Source: Simplicispira sp. 125
GTDB taxonomy: Bacteria; Pseudomonadota; Gammaproteobacteria; Burkholderiales; Burkholderiaceae_C
DNA: 64,000 nucleotides
Reading direction: 5' to 3'
Assembly (NCBI RefSeq): GCF_003096555.1
Contig: NZ_QEKM01000001.1
Location: 3,534,001 to 3,598,000, forward strand
Shown: in pieces, positions 54,891-63,754 of the stretch
Layout of the letters: every line of letters begins with the position of its first letter
Numbering within the stretch: position 1 is the stretch's first letter
Notes under the pieces: model-generated
Databases searched by the model: none
What the model was told of the DNA's origin: nothing
Seen by the model: only the letters and a program-made list of their open reading frames with translations
Position numbers and translations under genes: made by a program

Positions 54891-54919
54891 AAGCTTGTGA
54901 GATGCGCAGGGTCTGCAGT

Positions 54920-55231
54920 TCAGGCCGGGTGCAATTCGAGGGGATTCACTGCCATCACTGCAATCTGCAGTGTTTCGTCCAGCTCGGCCGTGCGCAGGTC
55001 ATAGGCCGTTTGCAGGTTCAACCACGATTGCGCGTCACCACCAAAAAAGCGGCTTAAACGCAAGGCCGTATCTGCGGTGATGCCGCGCCGTTCCAGCACG
55101 ATGTCGTTAATGCGCGATGCTGGAACGTGCAGTTGTTTGGCCAATGCGTTGGCGCTCATTTCCATGGACTTGAGGTAATCCTCACGCAATACCTCGCCAG
55201 GGTGTACGGGACGCATACCGTTCTTGAACAT
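54920..55231 (-). CDS. higA: HigA family antitoxin
   Basis: A 103-residue HTH antitoxin. It starts FKNGMRPVHPGEVLREDYL and contains SANALAKQLHVPASRIN followed by ERRGITADTALRLSRFFG, the XRE fold of HigA. It lies 22 bp downstream of its toxin gene, in toxin-first order. ATG 55231 was chosen to give the usual N-terminus. It should neutralise HigB and repress the operon through the palindrome at 55555-55573. Confidence 0.93.
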   Translation of the reverse strand: MFKNGMRPVHPGEVLREDYLKSMEMSANALAKQLHVPASRINDIVLERRGITADTALRLSRFFGGDAQSWLNLQTAYDLRTAELDETLQIAVMAVNPLELHPA

Positions 55232-55253
55232 GTGTTTCTCCTTCTGATGGCGG

Positions 55254-55535
55254 TCAGTGGTAATCCACAATCTCCGCGTTGGCAGCACCTTTGTCCGTCC
55301 AGACGAAACACAGCCGCCACTGGTCGTTGATGCGGATGCTGTGCTGGCCTTTCCGGTTTCCTGTCAGCGTTTCCAGGCGATTGCCTGGCGGGCTGCGCAA
55401 AAAGTCCAGTGTCTGCGCCGCATCCAGTTGGGCCAGTTTCCGTTCTGCCACAGCTTGGATGTTGGTAAAGCGGCGGGTTGTACCGCTGCAGAACAGTCGC
55501 TGCGTTTCTGCGCAGTTGAAGGACAAGATCGCCAT
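55254..55535 (-). CDS. higB: HigB family toxin (ribosome-dependent mRNA endonuclease)
   Basis: A 93-residue RelE/HigB-fold toxin. The core is KRKAQLDAAQT-like: KLAQLDAAQTLDFLRSPPGNRLETL, then GQHSIRINDQWRLCFVWTD and EIVDYH at the end, all typical of HigB (Pfam PF05015 type). The family cleaves mRNA on the ribosome. ATG 55535 was chosen because upstream sequence is the operator/promoter. It heads the higBA operon. Confidence 0.93.
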   Translation of the reverse strand: MAILSFNCAETQRLFCSGTTRRFTNIQAVAERKLAQLDAAQTLDFLRSPPGNRLETLTGNRKGQHSIRINDQWRLCFVWTDKGAANAEIVDYH

Positions 55536-55545
55536 GCGGTCAGAT

Positions 55546-55573
55546 TTTATACCGTTTACCGGCAATCGGTAAA
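55546..55573 (-). promoter_or_regulatory. higBA promoter with overlapping palindromic operator
   Basis: Read leftward, TTTACC (55573-55568), 16 nt and TATAAA (55551-55546) form a promoter. The perfect inverted repeat TTTACCG-5nt-CGGTAAA (55555-55573) covers the -35 and spacer. HigA binding there would block transcription. The role is inferred. Confidence 0.65.
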
Positions 55574-55604
55574 TAACGACTGCGCGCTGCTGGCCACCGA
55601 AGAC

Positions 55605-57296
55605 TCACCCGCCCCGTATCTGACTCAACGACCGGCTGGGCGTGATGGCCTCGGGGTCGATCAGGCAGTGCAGCAGCACGGGCAGGCGTGTGGTCTGGGC
55701 TTGTTCCCGTAGGCGTTGCAACGTCGGGGCGAACTCCTCGGTGCGTTCCACGCGTGCGCCGTGGCCGCCAAAGGCTTTGGCATAGGCGGCGAAGTCGGGG
55801 TTTCGTAGCTGTGTTCCGCTCACACGGCGCGGGTACTCGCGCTCCTGGTGCATGCGGATCGTGCCGTACATGCCGTTGTCCAGCAGCACCACGATGAGGG
55901 GCAGCCGGTACTGCACGGCGGTGGCGAATTCCTGGCCGTGCATGAGGAAGTCGCCGTCGCCCGCGAACACCACCACCGTGCGCTCGGGCCACAGGCGCTG
56001 CGCGCCCACGCCGGCCGGCAGGCCGTAGCCCATGCTGCCGCTGGTGGGCGCGAGCTGCGTGCCGAACTGGCGGAACGGCCAGAAGCGGTGCACCCAGGTG
56101 GCGAAGTTGCCCGCGCCGTTGCAGAAGATGGCGTCGGGCGGCAGCACTTCGCGCAAGTGCTGCATCACTGCGCCCATTTGCAGCTCGCCCGGGATGCGGA
56201 TCGGCGCCGGGTCGCTCCACGCCTGGTAGGCGGCATGGGCTTCTTGCACGGCCTGCTGGCGCGCGGCACTGGGCGCTTGCGCCGCCGTGCTGGGCAAGGC
56301 GGCGCAGAAGGCCGTGGGCGTGGCGTTGATGGGCAGCTGTGCCTGGTACACGCGGCCCAGCTCATCGGGGTCGGGGTGCACATGCACCAGCGGGATCTGC
56401 GGTGTGGGGATGTCGAGCAGGGTGTAGCTCTGCGAGGGCACTTCCGACAGGCGCCCGCCGACGAGCAGCAGCAGGTCGGCCGCGCGGATGCGCGCCAGCA
56501 GCGCCGGGTTCACGCCCAGGCCCAGGTCGCCCGCGTAGCAGGGGTGCTGGTGGTCGAACAGCATCTGGCGCCGGAACGAGCAGGCCACGGGCAGGGCGTG
56601 GGCGGCGGCGAAGTCCTGCAAGCGCGCCACGGCCTCGGCGTTCCAGCGGCTGCCGCCGACGATGGCCACCGGGTTGCGTGCCTGACCGAGACGTTCGAGC
56701 AGTTGCGCCATTTGCGCCGGGCTGGGAGCGCTTTCGATGGGCTGGAGCGTGCGTGCGGCAGGCGCCTCGGCGTGCTCGGTCAACATGTCCTCGGGCAAGG
56801 CCACCACCACCGGGCCGGGGCGCCCGCTGCAGGCCACGCTGAAGGCGCGCGCCACGATCTCGGGCAGGCGGCGCGCATCGTCCACCTCGGTGGCCCACTT
56901 GGCCAGCGTGCCGAAGGCGGCGCGGTAGTCCACCTCCTGGAAGGCCTCGCGCCCGCGCGCGCCGCGCTCGATCTGGCCGACGAACAGCACCAGCGGCGTG
57001 GAGTCCTGCATGGCGATGTGCACGCCGGCCGCCGCGTTGGTGGCGCCGGGGCCGCGCGTGACGAAGCACACGCCGGGCCGCCCGGTGAGCTTGCCGTGCG
57101 CCTCGGCCATCATGGCCGCGCCGCCTTCCTGGCGGCACACTGTCAGTTCGATGGGCGCGTCGTGCAATGCGTCGAGCACGGCGAGGTAGCTTTCGCCGGG
57201 CACGCAGAAGATGTGCTGCACGCCGTGCAGCACAAGCTGATCGACCAGGATCTGGCCGCCAGTGCGCAGCAGGGTGGGGGTGGGTTCAGATGACAT
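55605..57296 (-). CDS. Thiamine pyrophosphate-dependent enzyme, acetolactate synthase-like
   Basis: A 563-residue TPP enzyme with the three-domain layout of acetolactate synthase and related decarboxylases. The catalytic Glu is in VCRQEGGAAMMAEA, and the TPP/magnesium motif is GDGDFLMHGQEFATA continuing to LDNGMYGTIR. It is not necessarily an acetolactate synthase: no regulatory subunit is near, and it is the last gene of an ALDH7/FAD-oxidase operon. A 2-oxo acid decarboxylase or ligase role in that pathway is possible. Its start overlaps the end of the oxidase gene by 11 bp. Confidence 0.82.
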   Translation of the reverse strand: MSSEPTPTLLRTGGQILVDQLVLHGVQHIFCVPGESYLAVLDALHDAPIELTVCRQEGGAAMMAEAHGKLTGRPGVCFVTRGPGATNAAAGVHIAMQDSTPLVLFVGQIERGARGREAFQEVDYRAAFGTLAKWATEVDDARRLPEIVARAFSVACSGRPGPVVVALPEDMLTEHAEAPAARTLQPIESAPSPAQMAQLLERLGQARNPVAIVGGSRWNAEAVARLQDFAAAHALPVACSFRRQMLFDHQHPCYAGDLGLGVNPALLARIRAADLLLLVGGRLSEVPSQSYTLLDIPTPQIPLVHVHPDPDELGRVYQAQLPINATPTAFCAALPSTAAQAPSAARQQAVQEAHAAYQAWSDPAPIRIPGELQMGAVMQHLREVLPPDAIFCNGAGNFATWVHRFWPFRQFGTQLAPTSGSMGYGLPAGVGAQRLWPERTVVVFAGDGDFLMHGQEFATAVQYRLPLIVVLLDNGMYGTIRMHQEREYPRRVSGTQLRNPDFAAYAKAFGGHGARVERTEEFAPTLQRLREQAQTTRLPVLLHCLIDPEAITPSRSLSQIRGG

Positions 57297-58482
57297 TGCG
57301 TTCGAGCAGGGGGCGGTTGTCGAGAAGGCGCTGGAAGGCCAAGGGCTCCAGGTCCAGCGTTTGCCAGCGGCCGGTGAGGATGAGTTCGGCCAGGCCGCGC
57401 CCGACGGCCGGGCACTGCTGCAGGCCGTGGCCCGAGAAGCCGTTGGCGAAGTACAGGTTGTCGCAGGCCGGGTGCAGGCCCAGGATGGCGTTGTGGTCGA
57501 ACGCATTCATCTCGTAGTAGCCCGCCCAACTGCTGTGCAGGCGCAGCGCCTCGAAGGCCGGGATGCGTGCGGCGAGCTGGGGCCACACATGGTTCTCGAA
57601 CGCGGCGTGGTCGGGGTCCAGCGGCGCATCGTCGGGGTCCGCGTCCTCGGCGGGGGCATAGCCGGCGATGAAGCCCGCACCCTCGGGCCGCAGCCAGATG
57701 CCCGAGGGGTCGATGAGCAGTGGGCAGTGCGGTAGCGCCTCGGGGCAGCTGAAATGGAACACCGTGCGCCGCTTGGCAAACACCGGCAGGTCAATGCCCA
57801 GCCACTGCGCCACCGGGCGCGCCCAGGCGCCGGCGGCGTTGACCACGGCGCTGCATTCCAGTCGCTGGCCATCCGCCAGGCGCAGCGCGCTGATGTGCTG
57901 TACGCCGCCGCTGGCCTGCGTGTCCACGCCCACGGCCTCGGCCTGCACATAGCGCACGCCCTGGGCCTGGGCCTTGCGGCGCAGGGCCTGCAGCAGGCTG
58001 TAGCCGTCGAACCAGCCTTCGCTGGACAGGCCCAGCGAGCCGAGCGAGACGCCGTCCGTGGAGAGCCAGGGAAAGCGCGCGCGCAGCGCGTCGGGTGCGA
58101 GCAGGGCCACATCGGCGCCCATGCCACGCTGCACCGCATGGTTGTCGCGCAGCACGGCCTCGCCGACCGGGCTGGCCAGGTACAGGTAGCCCGCTTCGAC
58201 CATGCCGATGTCGGGCTGCTCGCCATGCACTTGCAGGCGCGCGCCGATGTCGCGCAGGAATTCGATGCCGAACTGCGAGATGGCGATGTTGATCGGGCTG
58301 GAGAACTGCTGCCGTATGGAACTGGCCGACAACGCCGACGAAGCCTGGGCATAGCTCGGGTCGCGCTCGACCACCACGACGGGCTGCTCTGGCGCCATCT
58401 GCGTCAGGTAATAGGCAATGGCGCTGCCAATGGCGCCGCCGCCGATGATGGCGATCGGCGCGCCCTGGGGGTTGGCGATCAT
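57286..58482 (-). CDS. FAD-dependent amine/amino-acid oxidoreductase (DAO family)
   Basis: A 398-residue flavoprotein. FAD motif IAIIGGGAIGSAIAYYLTQ lies at the N-terminus. The C-terminal DAO-type substrate domain includes YFANGFSGHGLQQCPAVGRG. Members oxidise secondary amines or D-amino acids, such as sarcosine, glycine or L-pipecolate. Because the upstream gene encodes an ALDH7, L-pipecolate oxidation is one plausible activity. It lies 4 bp after the ALDH gene, consistent with one operon. Confidence 0.83.
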   Translation of the reverse strand: MIANPQGAPIAIIGGGAIGSAIAYYLTQMAPEQPVVVVERDPSYAQASSALSASSIRQQFSSPINIAISQFGIEFLRDIGARLQVHGEQPDIGMVEAGYLYLASPVGEAVLRDNHAVQRGMGADVALLAPDALRARFPWLSTDGVSLGSLGLSSEGWFDGYSLLQALRRKAQAQGVRYVQAEAVGVDTQASGGVQHISALRLADGQRLECSAVVNAAGAWARPVAQWLGIDLPVFAKRRTVFHFSCPEALPHCPLLIDPSGIWLRPEGAGFIAGYAPAEDADPDDAPLDPDHAAFENHVWPQLAARIPAFEALRLHSSWAGYYEMNAFDHNAILGLHPACDNLYFANGFSGHGLQQCPAVGRGLAELILTGRWQTLDLEPLAFQRLLDNRPLLERNVI

Positions 58483-58486
58483 GGGA

Positions 58487-60019
58487 TCAGACGTCGAAGC
58501 GCACGCCTTGCGCGAGGGGCAGCGCGTCGCTGTAGTTGATGGTGTTGGTCGCGCGGCGCATGTAGCCCTTCCAGGCGTCGGAGCCCGATTCGCGACCGCC
58601 GCCGGTTTCCTTCTCGCCGCCAAAGGCACCGCCGATCTCGGCGCCCGAGGTGCCGATGTTCACGTTGGCAATGCCGCAGTCGCTGCCCGTGCTGGAGAGG
58701 AAGCGCTCGGCCTCGCGCAGGTCGGTGGTGAAGATGGAGGACGAAAGGCCCTGGGGCACACCGTTCTGCAAGGCGATGGCCTCGTCCAGGCTGGCGCAGG
58801 TGAGCACGTAGAGGATGGGCGCGAAGGTCTCGTGCTGCACCACGCCACTTTGCGCGGGCATGCGCACCAGGGCCGGGCGGGCGTACCAGGCGTCCTCGCC
58901 CAGGGTCTGGCATTCGCGCTCGCCGCCCTGCACGGTGCCGCCTTGTTCACGCGCCTGTGCCAGGGCGCTCTGCATCTGCTCGAACGATGCGCGGTCCACC
59001 AGCGGGCCGACGAGCACACCGTCGGCCAAAGGGTCGCCCACGCGCACGCTGGCGTAGATTTTTTCCAGCCGCGCCAGCAGCGGTGCGGCCACGTCGCGGT
59101 GCACGATGAGGCGGCGCAGCGTGGTGCAGCGCTGGCCCGCCGTGCCCACGGCGGCGAAGGTGATGGCGCGTGCGGCCAGTTCCAGGTCGGCGCTGGGCAT
59201 CACCACCATGGCGTTGTTGCCGCCCAGCTCCAGGATGCTGCGGCCAAAGCGCTGCGCCACGTCCACCGCCACGGCGCGGCCCATGCGTGTGCTGCCCGTG
59301 GCGCTGACCACCGGCACGCGCGGTGAGCGCGCCAGCAGCTCGCCCATCTCGCGCCCGCCCAGCAGCAGCGTGGACAGGCCTGCGGGGGCGGCCATGCCCT
59401 GCTCGGCGGCAAATTCGTTCAGCGTCTGCTGCAACAGGTGGTGGCAGGCAATGGCGCACAGCGGGGTTTTTTCGGATGGCTTCCACGCCACGGCGTTGCC
59501 GCACACCAAGGCCAGCGCGGCGTTCCAGGCCCACACGGCCACGGGGAAGTTGAAGGCCGAGATCACGCCGACCACGCCCATCGGGTGCCAGGTTTCCATC
59601 ATGCGGTGGCCCGGGCGCTCGCTGGCGATGGTCAGGCCGTGCAGCTGGCGCGACAAGCCCACGGCGAAGTCGCAGATGTCGATCATCTCCTGCACCTCGC
59701 CCAGCCCTTCGGAGCGCACCTTGCCCGCCTCCAGCGACACCAGCAGGCCCAGCGCCTCCTTGTGCTGGCGCAGCTTCTGGCCGAGGCGCCGCACCAGTTC
59801 GCCGCGCACCGGGGCGGGCGTGGCGCGCCACTGCAGGAAGGCGGCGTGTGCGCCCTCGATGAGCGCCTGGGCCTGTGCGCTGGTGTGGCTGGCGAGCTGG
59901 GCGTACACGGCGCCGTCGCGCGGTGCGCGCACGCTCAGGCCCTGGCCGCGCCAAGGGGTGAGGTCCAGGCCCAGTTGCTGCAGGACGGAGTCGAAAAGAG
60001 GAATCGAAGAGGTGTTCAT
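58487..60019 (-). CDS. ALDH7-type aldehyde dehydrogenase (aminoadipate-semialdehyde dehydrogenase-like)
   Basis: A 510-residue NAD(P)-dependent aldehyde dehydrogenase with the size of the antiquitin family. Catalytic Cys298 lies in GTAGQRCTTLRRL, the general-base Glu in ILELGGNNAMVV, and the family-typical C-terminal GGEKETGGGRESGSDAWKG is present. The ALDH7 group includes L-2-aminoadipate-semialdehyde/piperideine-6-carboxylate dehydrogenases of lysine catabolism. ATG 60019 was chosen. It leads a leftward operon with the FAD oxidase and TPP enzyme, divergent from a LysR gene. Confidence 0.88.
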   Translation of the reverse strand: MNTSSIPLFDSVLQQLGLDLTPWRGQGLSVRAPRDGAVYAQLASHTSAQAQALIEGAHAAFLQWRATPAPVRGELVRRLGQKLRQHKEALGLLVSLEAGKVRSEGLGEVQEMIDICDFAVGLSRQLHGLTIASERPGHRMMETWHPMGVVGVISAFNFPVAVWAWNAALALVCGNAVAWKPSEKTPLCAIACHHLLQQTLNEFAAEQGMAAPAGLSTLLLGGREMGELLARSPRVPVVSATGSTRMGRAVAVDVAQRFGRSILELGGNNAMVVMPSADLELAARAITFAAVGTAGQRCTTLRRLIVHRDVAAPLLARLEKIYASVRVGDPLADGVLVGPLVDRASFEQMQSALAQAREQGGTVQGGERECQTLGEDAWYARPALVRMPAQSGVVQHETFAPILYVLTCASLDEAIALQNGVPQGLSSSIFTTDLREAERFLSSTGSDCGIANVNIGTSGAEIGGAFGGEKETGGGRESGSDAWKGYMRRATNTINYSDALPLAQGVRFDV

Positions 60020-60185
60020 GAAAGCGTTCTGGAGCAAATCGATGGAGTCCCTTGGGCGGTTCCCGGTCTGTGCCGGGGCCGTGGGCAGCGTGTGCGCACC
60101 ATGTTAAATGCGTTTAGTGCACCCAATAGCTGCTATATCCTCCATGGATGTTGAGTTTTACGAACAACTGTGGAGTGCATTTGCC

Positions 60186-61073
60186 ATGCGGAAAGACATC
60201 CCCAGCCTGGGCGTCCTCCAGGCTTTCGAGGCCTCGGCACGGCTGCAAAGCTTCTCGCGTGCGGCCCAAGAGCTGGCCCTGACGCCCAGCGCCGTGAGCC
60301 GCCATGTCGCCGCGCTGGAAGATCGGCTGGGTGTGACCTTGTTCGTGCGGGCGCGCCAGCGCCTGGCCCTGACGGACACAGGCCGCAGCTATGCGGCGCG
60401 CATACGCCTGCATCTGGAGCAGATCGAGCGCGACACGCAGGAGATCCGGGTGGGGCGTGATGAAGGCTATGTGCTGCACCTGGCGGTGGTGTCCACCTTC
60501 TGCACACAGTGGCTCATTCCGTGCCTGCCGCAGTTTGCGGCGCTGCACCCGCGCATCACGCTCAACCTCTCGGTGCGCTCCGAGGTGTTCGCTTTTGACG
60601 AGAGCGGTTTTGATGCCGCCATTTACTACGGCGACCGGCTCTGGCCCGACACGCAGGGCGGCATGGTGTTGCCCGAGGGACCGTGCGTGCCCGTGTGCAG
60701 CCCGCAGTATGCCGCCGCGCACGCCCTGCACGACGAGCAGGCCTGGCTGCACTGTCCGCACCTCACGCTGGCCTCGCGCGCCCATGCCTGGCGCGGCTGG
60801 TATGCCGAGCGTGGCTGGCACTACACCTTGCACGCCTCGCGCGGGCCACGCTATGAGTTGTTTTCCATGGTGATGGCCGCTGCCGCCGCAGGCCTGGGCG
60901 TAGGCCTGGTGCCGCAGTTGCTGGCGCAGGAGGCGCTGGACAGTGGGCGCCTGGTGCAGGCGCACCCGCAGGTGCTTGCGGGCGAACAGGGCTACTGGTT
61001 CGTGCAGCCGCAGCACCGGCCGGGGCCCGAGGCGCTGCAAATGTTCCGGGACTGGCTGTTGGCGCTGGTTTGA
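60186..61073 (+). CDS. LysR-family regulator of the divergent ALDH operon (GcvA-like)
   Basis: A 295-residue LysR-type protein. The N-terminal HTH is SFSRAAQELALTPSAVSRHV, and the start ATG 60186 gives the GcvA-like N-terminus MRKDIPSLGVLQAFEASARL, with GGAG ten bases upstream. ATG 60108 and 60144 are alternatives without a good ribosome site. The co-inducer domain has the DESGFDAAIYYGD segment typical of GcvA-like proteins. The 166 bp between it and the ALDH gene should hold the shared promoters. Target assignment is from position only. Confidence 0.88.
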   Translation: MRKDIPSLGVLQAFEASARLQSFSRAAQELALTPSAVSRHVAALEDRLGVTLFVRARQRLALTDTGRSYAARIRLHLEQIERDTQEIRVGRDEGYVLHLAVVSTFCTQWLIPCLPQFAALHPRITLNLSVRSEVFAFDESGFDAAIYYGDRLWPDTQGGMVLPEGPCVPVCSPQYAAAHALHDEQAWLHCPHLTLASRAHAWRGWYAERGWHYTLHASRGPRYELFSMVMAAAAAGLGVGLVPQLLAQEALDSGRLVQAHPQVLAGEQGYWFVQPQHRPGPEALQMFRDWLLALV

Positions 61074-61799
61074 TCAGAACCAACCCGCGATCAGCGGGAT
61101 CAGCAGCGACGCTGTCACCACCTGCAGCCCCAGCGCCAGCGCGGCCCAGGCGCCAGCATCCTGGTGCACCTGCAGCGCCCGTGCGGCGCCAATGCCGTGG
61201 GCGGCCGTGCCCATGGCAAAGCCACGGGCCATCCAGCCGGTGGCGTCGGTACCGATGCCCAGCAAGGTAAACAGGGTTTTGCCGCTGAGTGCGCCAACCA
61301 GCCCCGTCACTACGGCAAAAACTGCGGCCAGGGATGCATTGCCGCCAATCTTGTCGGCAATGCCCATGGCCACGGGGGCCGTGACCGACTTGGGCGCCAG
61401 CGACAGCACGATTTCCAGGGGCAGTCCCAGTGCCCAGGCCAGGCCCACGGCGCTGCCTGCCGCGGCCGCGCCGCCGACCACCGAGGCCAGCGTAAAGCGC
61501 CCCCAGCGTACGCGCAGTTCGGCGCGCCGCTCCCACAGCGGCCAGGCCAGCGCCACCACGGCGGGCCCGAGCAGGAAGTGGATGAACTGTGCCCCGGCAA
61601 AGTAGGTGGGGTAGGCCGTGCCCGTGGCCAGCAAACCCAGGCCCAGCACCACCATGGACCACAGCACTGGGTTGGCCCAGGGCGCCTGCCCCATGCGCGT
61701 GTAAAACGCCAATGCCAGCACATAGACCACCAGCGTGGCGTTGAGCCCGAACAGCGGTGTGGACGAGAGGTACACCCACAGTTGCACGAAGTCCGTCAT
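61074..61799 (-). CDS. LrgB family membrane protein
   Basis: A 241-residue integral membrane protein with seven or more helices. The conserved core LSLAPKSVTAPVAMGIAD and MARGFAMGTAAHGIGAA identifies LrgB/CidB/YohK. The family is debated; plant homologue PLGG1 carries glycolate and glycerate, and bacterial ones are linked to pyruvate or to cell-wall hydrolase control. It starts inside the end of lrgA (4-bp overlap), so the two form a pair. It ends at the stop of the convergent LysR gene. Confidence 0.9.
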   Translation of the reverse strand: MTDFVQLWVYLSSTPLFGLNATLVVYVLALAFYTRMGQAPWANPVLWSMVVLGLGLLATGTAYPTYFAGAQFIHFLLGPAVVALAWPLWERRAELRVRWGRFTLASVVGGAAAAGSAVGLAWALGLPLEIVLSLAPKSVTAPVAMGIADKIGGNASLAAVFAVVTGLVGALSGKTLFTLLGIGTDATGWMARGFAMGTAAHGIGAARALQVHQDAGAWAALALGLQVVTASLLIPLIAGWF

Positions 61800-62158
61800 T
61801 CCCTGTCTCCCGATGGTGGAGCCTGGCGCATCAGCTGTCGTAGCACCAGCGCCGTAACAGCCAGGCCGATCCACGTGGACACCACGATCACCACCAGCAG
61901 CCGCCACCCGTGCTCAGCCAGCAGCCCGAGCTGGGAAATGACGCCCACGCCCACGGGTACAAACAGCAGTGACAGGTGGGCCAGTAAAAAGCGGGCCACG
62001 GTTTGCACACGCTGCTGCACCGCAGGCCAGCGCAGTGCGCCCAGCAGCAGCACCATGCCAATCACCGGGCCGGGGTAGGGCAGGTGCAGCAGCCGCGACA
62101 GAGCCTCGCCCACCGACTGCAGCGTGAGCAGGATGGCCAGCCCCTGGAGCACTTGCAT
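61796..62158 (-). CDS. LrgA/CidA family membrane protein
   Basis: A 120-residue protein with four hydrophobic helices. The family features PGPVIGMVLLLGALRW and FVPVGVGVISQ are visible. It is the partner of LrgB, with which it overlaps by 4 bp. It lies 9 bp after the glcD stop, so glcD, lrgA and lrgB form one leftward unit; this suggests a substrate for GlcD, such as glycolate or lactate, moved by LrgAB. Confidence 0.9.
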   Translation of the reverse strand: MQVLQGLAILLTLQSVGEALSRLLHLPYPGPVIGMVLLLGALRWPAVQQRVQTVARFLLAHLSLLFVPVGVGVISQLGLLAEHGWRLLVVIVVSTWIGLAVTALVLRQLMRQAPPSGDRE

Positions 62159-62167
62159 GCGCGGGGC

Positions 62168-63670
62168 TTAAAAGCGGGGCAGGTCGGGGTGGCTGATCTG
62201 CCCGCCGCGCACCAGCATCTTGCCGTACTCGGCGCAGCGGTTCAGCGTGGGAATGACCTTGCCCGGGTTGAGCAAGCCCTGCGGATCGAAGGCGTGCTTG
62301 ACGCTGGACATCTGTGCCAGTTCCTCGGCGGTGAACTGCACGCACATGGTGCCCAGCTTTTCCACGCCCACACCGTGCTCGCCCGTGATGGTGCCGCCCA
62401 TGGCCACACTGGTTTCCATGATCTCGGCGCCGAACTGCTCACAGCGGTGCAGCTGGTCGGCGTCGTTGGCATCGAACAGGATCAGCGGGTGCAGGTTGCC
62501 ATCACCCGCATGGAACACGTTGGCGCAGCGCAGGCCGTACTTCTTCTCCATGTCCTGGATGGCCAGCAGGATGTCGGCCAGGCGTCGGCGTGGAATGGTA
62601 GAGTCCATGCACATGTAGTCGGGGCTGATGCGGCCGCTGGCGGGGAAGGCGTTTTTGCGCCCGCTCCAAAAACGCAGGCGCTCGGCTTCGCTGGTGCTCA
62701 CGGTCAGCGCGGTGGCGCCTGCAGCCTGCAGCACCGCGCTCATGCGTCCGATTTCCTCCTCCACCTCTTCGGGTGTGCCGTCGCTCTCACACAACAGTAT
62801 GGCCTCGGCCGTGAGGTCGTAGCCCGCATGCACAAAGTCTTCCACGGCGGCGGTCATGGGCTTGTCCATCATCTCCAGGCCCGCCGGGATGATGCCGGCG
62901 GCGATCACTGCTGCCACGGCGTCACCGGCTTTGCGCACATCATCGAAGCTGGCCATGATGCAACGCGCAAGCAGGGGCTTTGGAACCAGCTTGACGGTCA
63001 CTTCGGTGGTGACGGCCAGCATGCCCTCGCTGCCGATCACGGCGGCCAGCAGGTCGTAGCCGGGTGCGTCGAGCGCCTCGCTGCCAAAGGTGACTGCCTC
63101 GCCCTCGGCAGTGAAGCCGCGCACCTGCAGCACGTTGTGCACCGTCAGGCCGTATTTCAGGCAGTGCACGCCGCCCGAGTTCTCGGCCACGTTGCCGCCG
63201 ATGGTGCAGGCGATCTGGCTGCTGGGGTCGGGCGCGTAGTACAGGCCATAGGGCGCGGCTGCTTCGCTGATGGCCAGGTTGCGCACGCCGCACTGCACGC
63301 GGGCGGTGCGGCTGACGGGGTCTAACGACAAGATCTGGTTGAATTTGGCGAGTGAAAGCGTCACGCCCATCGCGTGGGGCAGGGCGCCTCCCGACAGGCC
63401 GGTGCCGGCGCCGCGCGCCACCACGGGCACCCCCAGGCGGTGGCAGGCCTGCAGCACCGCCTGTACCTGCGCCGTGGTTTCGGGCAGGCAAACGACCAGC
63501 GGACGCTGGCGGTAGGCGGTCAGGCCGTCGCACTCGTAGGGCGTGGTGTCTTCGGAATGCCACAGCAGTGCGTGCGCGGGTAGGTGCTGCAGCAGGGCTT
63601 GCACCACCGCGGTCTGGCGCGCGGCGCGCTCGGAGGGTGTTGCCGTGATTGCGGGGCTGGCAGAGTTCAT
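62168..63670 (-). CDS. FAD-linked oxidase, glycolate oxidase subunit GlcD family
   Basis: A 500-residue member of the GlcD/D-lactate dehydrogenase family, with an FAD-binding type 4 domain (VVARGAGTGLSGGALP, then IGGNVAENSGGVHCLKYG) and a C-terminal domain ending TITGEHGVGVEKL. It oxidises glycolate or D-lactate (or D-2-hydroxyglutarate) and passes electrons on. GlcE and GlcF genes are not adjacent, so it may work alone or with distant partners. ATG 63670 was used; GTG 63679 would add three residues. It lies 9 bp before lrgA. Confidence 0.87.
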   Translation of the reverse strand: MNSASPAITATPSERAARQTAVVQALLQHLPAHALLWHSEDTTPYECDGLTAYRQRPLVVCLPETTAQVQAVLQACHRLGVPVVARGAGTGLSGGALPHAMGVTLSLAKFNQILSLDPVSRTARVQCGVRNLAISEAAAPYGLYYAPDPSSQIACTIGGNVAENSGGVHCLKYGLTVHNVLQVRGFTAEGEAVTFGSEALDAPGYDLLAAVIGSEGMLAVTTEVTVKLVPKPLLARCIMASFDDVRKAGDAVAAVIAAGIIPAGLEMMDKPMTAAVEDFVHAGYDLTAEAILLCESDGTPEEVEEEIGRMSAVLQAAGATALTVSTSEAERLRFWSGRKNAFPASGRISPDYMCMDSTIPRRRLADILLAIQDMEKKYGLRCANVFHAGDGNLHPLILFDANDADQLHRCEQFGAEIMETSVAMGGTITGEHGVGVEKLGTMCVQFTAEELAQMSSVKHAFDPQGLLNPGKVIPTLNRCAEYGKMLVRGGQISHPDLPRF

Positions 63671-63754
63671 GGATGCCACTGTAGGCCATGTCGCTGCCCT
63701 GCGGAGTGATGTTTATTGCAGGGCGGTGTGAAAACGGCTGCAATGGTTGTGGAG

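Noticed and set aside
62003..63325. 440-residue open frame on the plus strand opposite glcD
   Set aside because: It has no motif or ribosome site and mirrors the codon bias of glcD.
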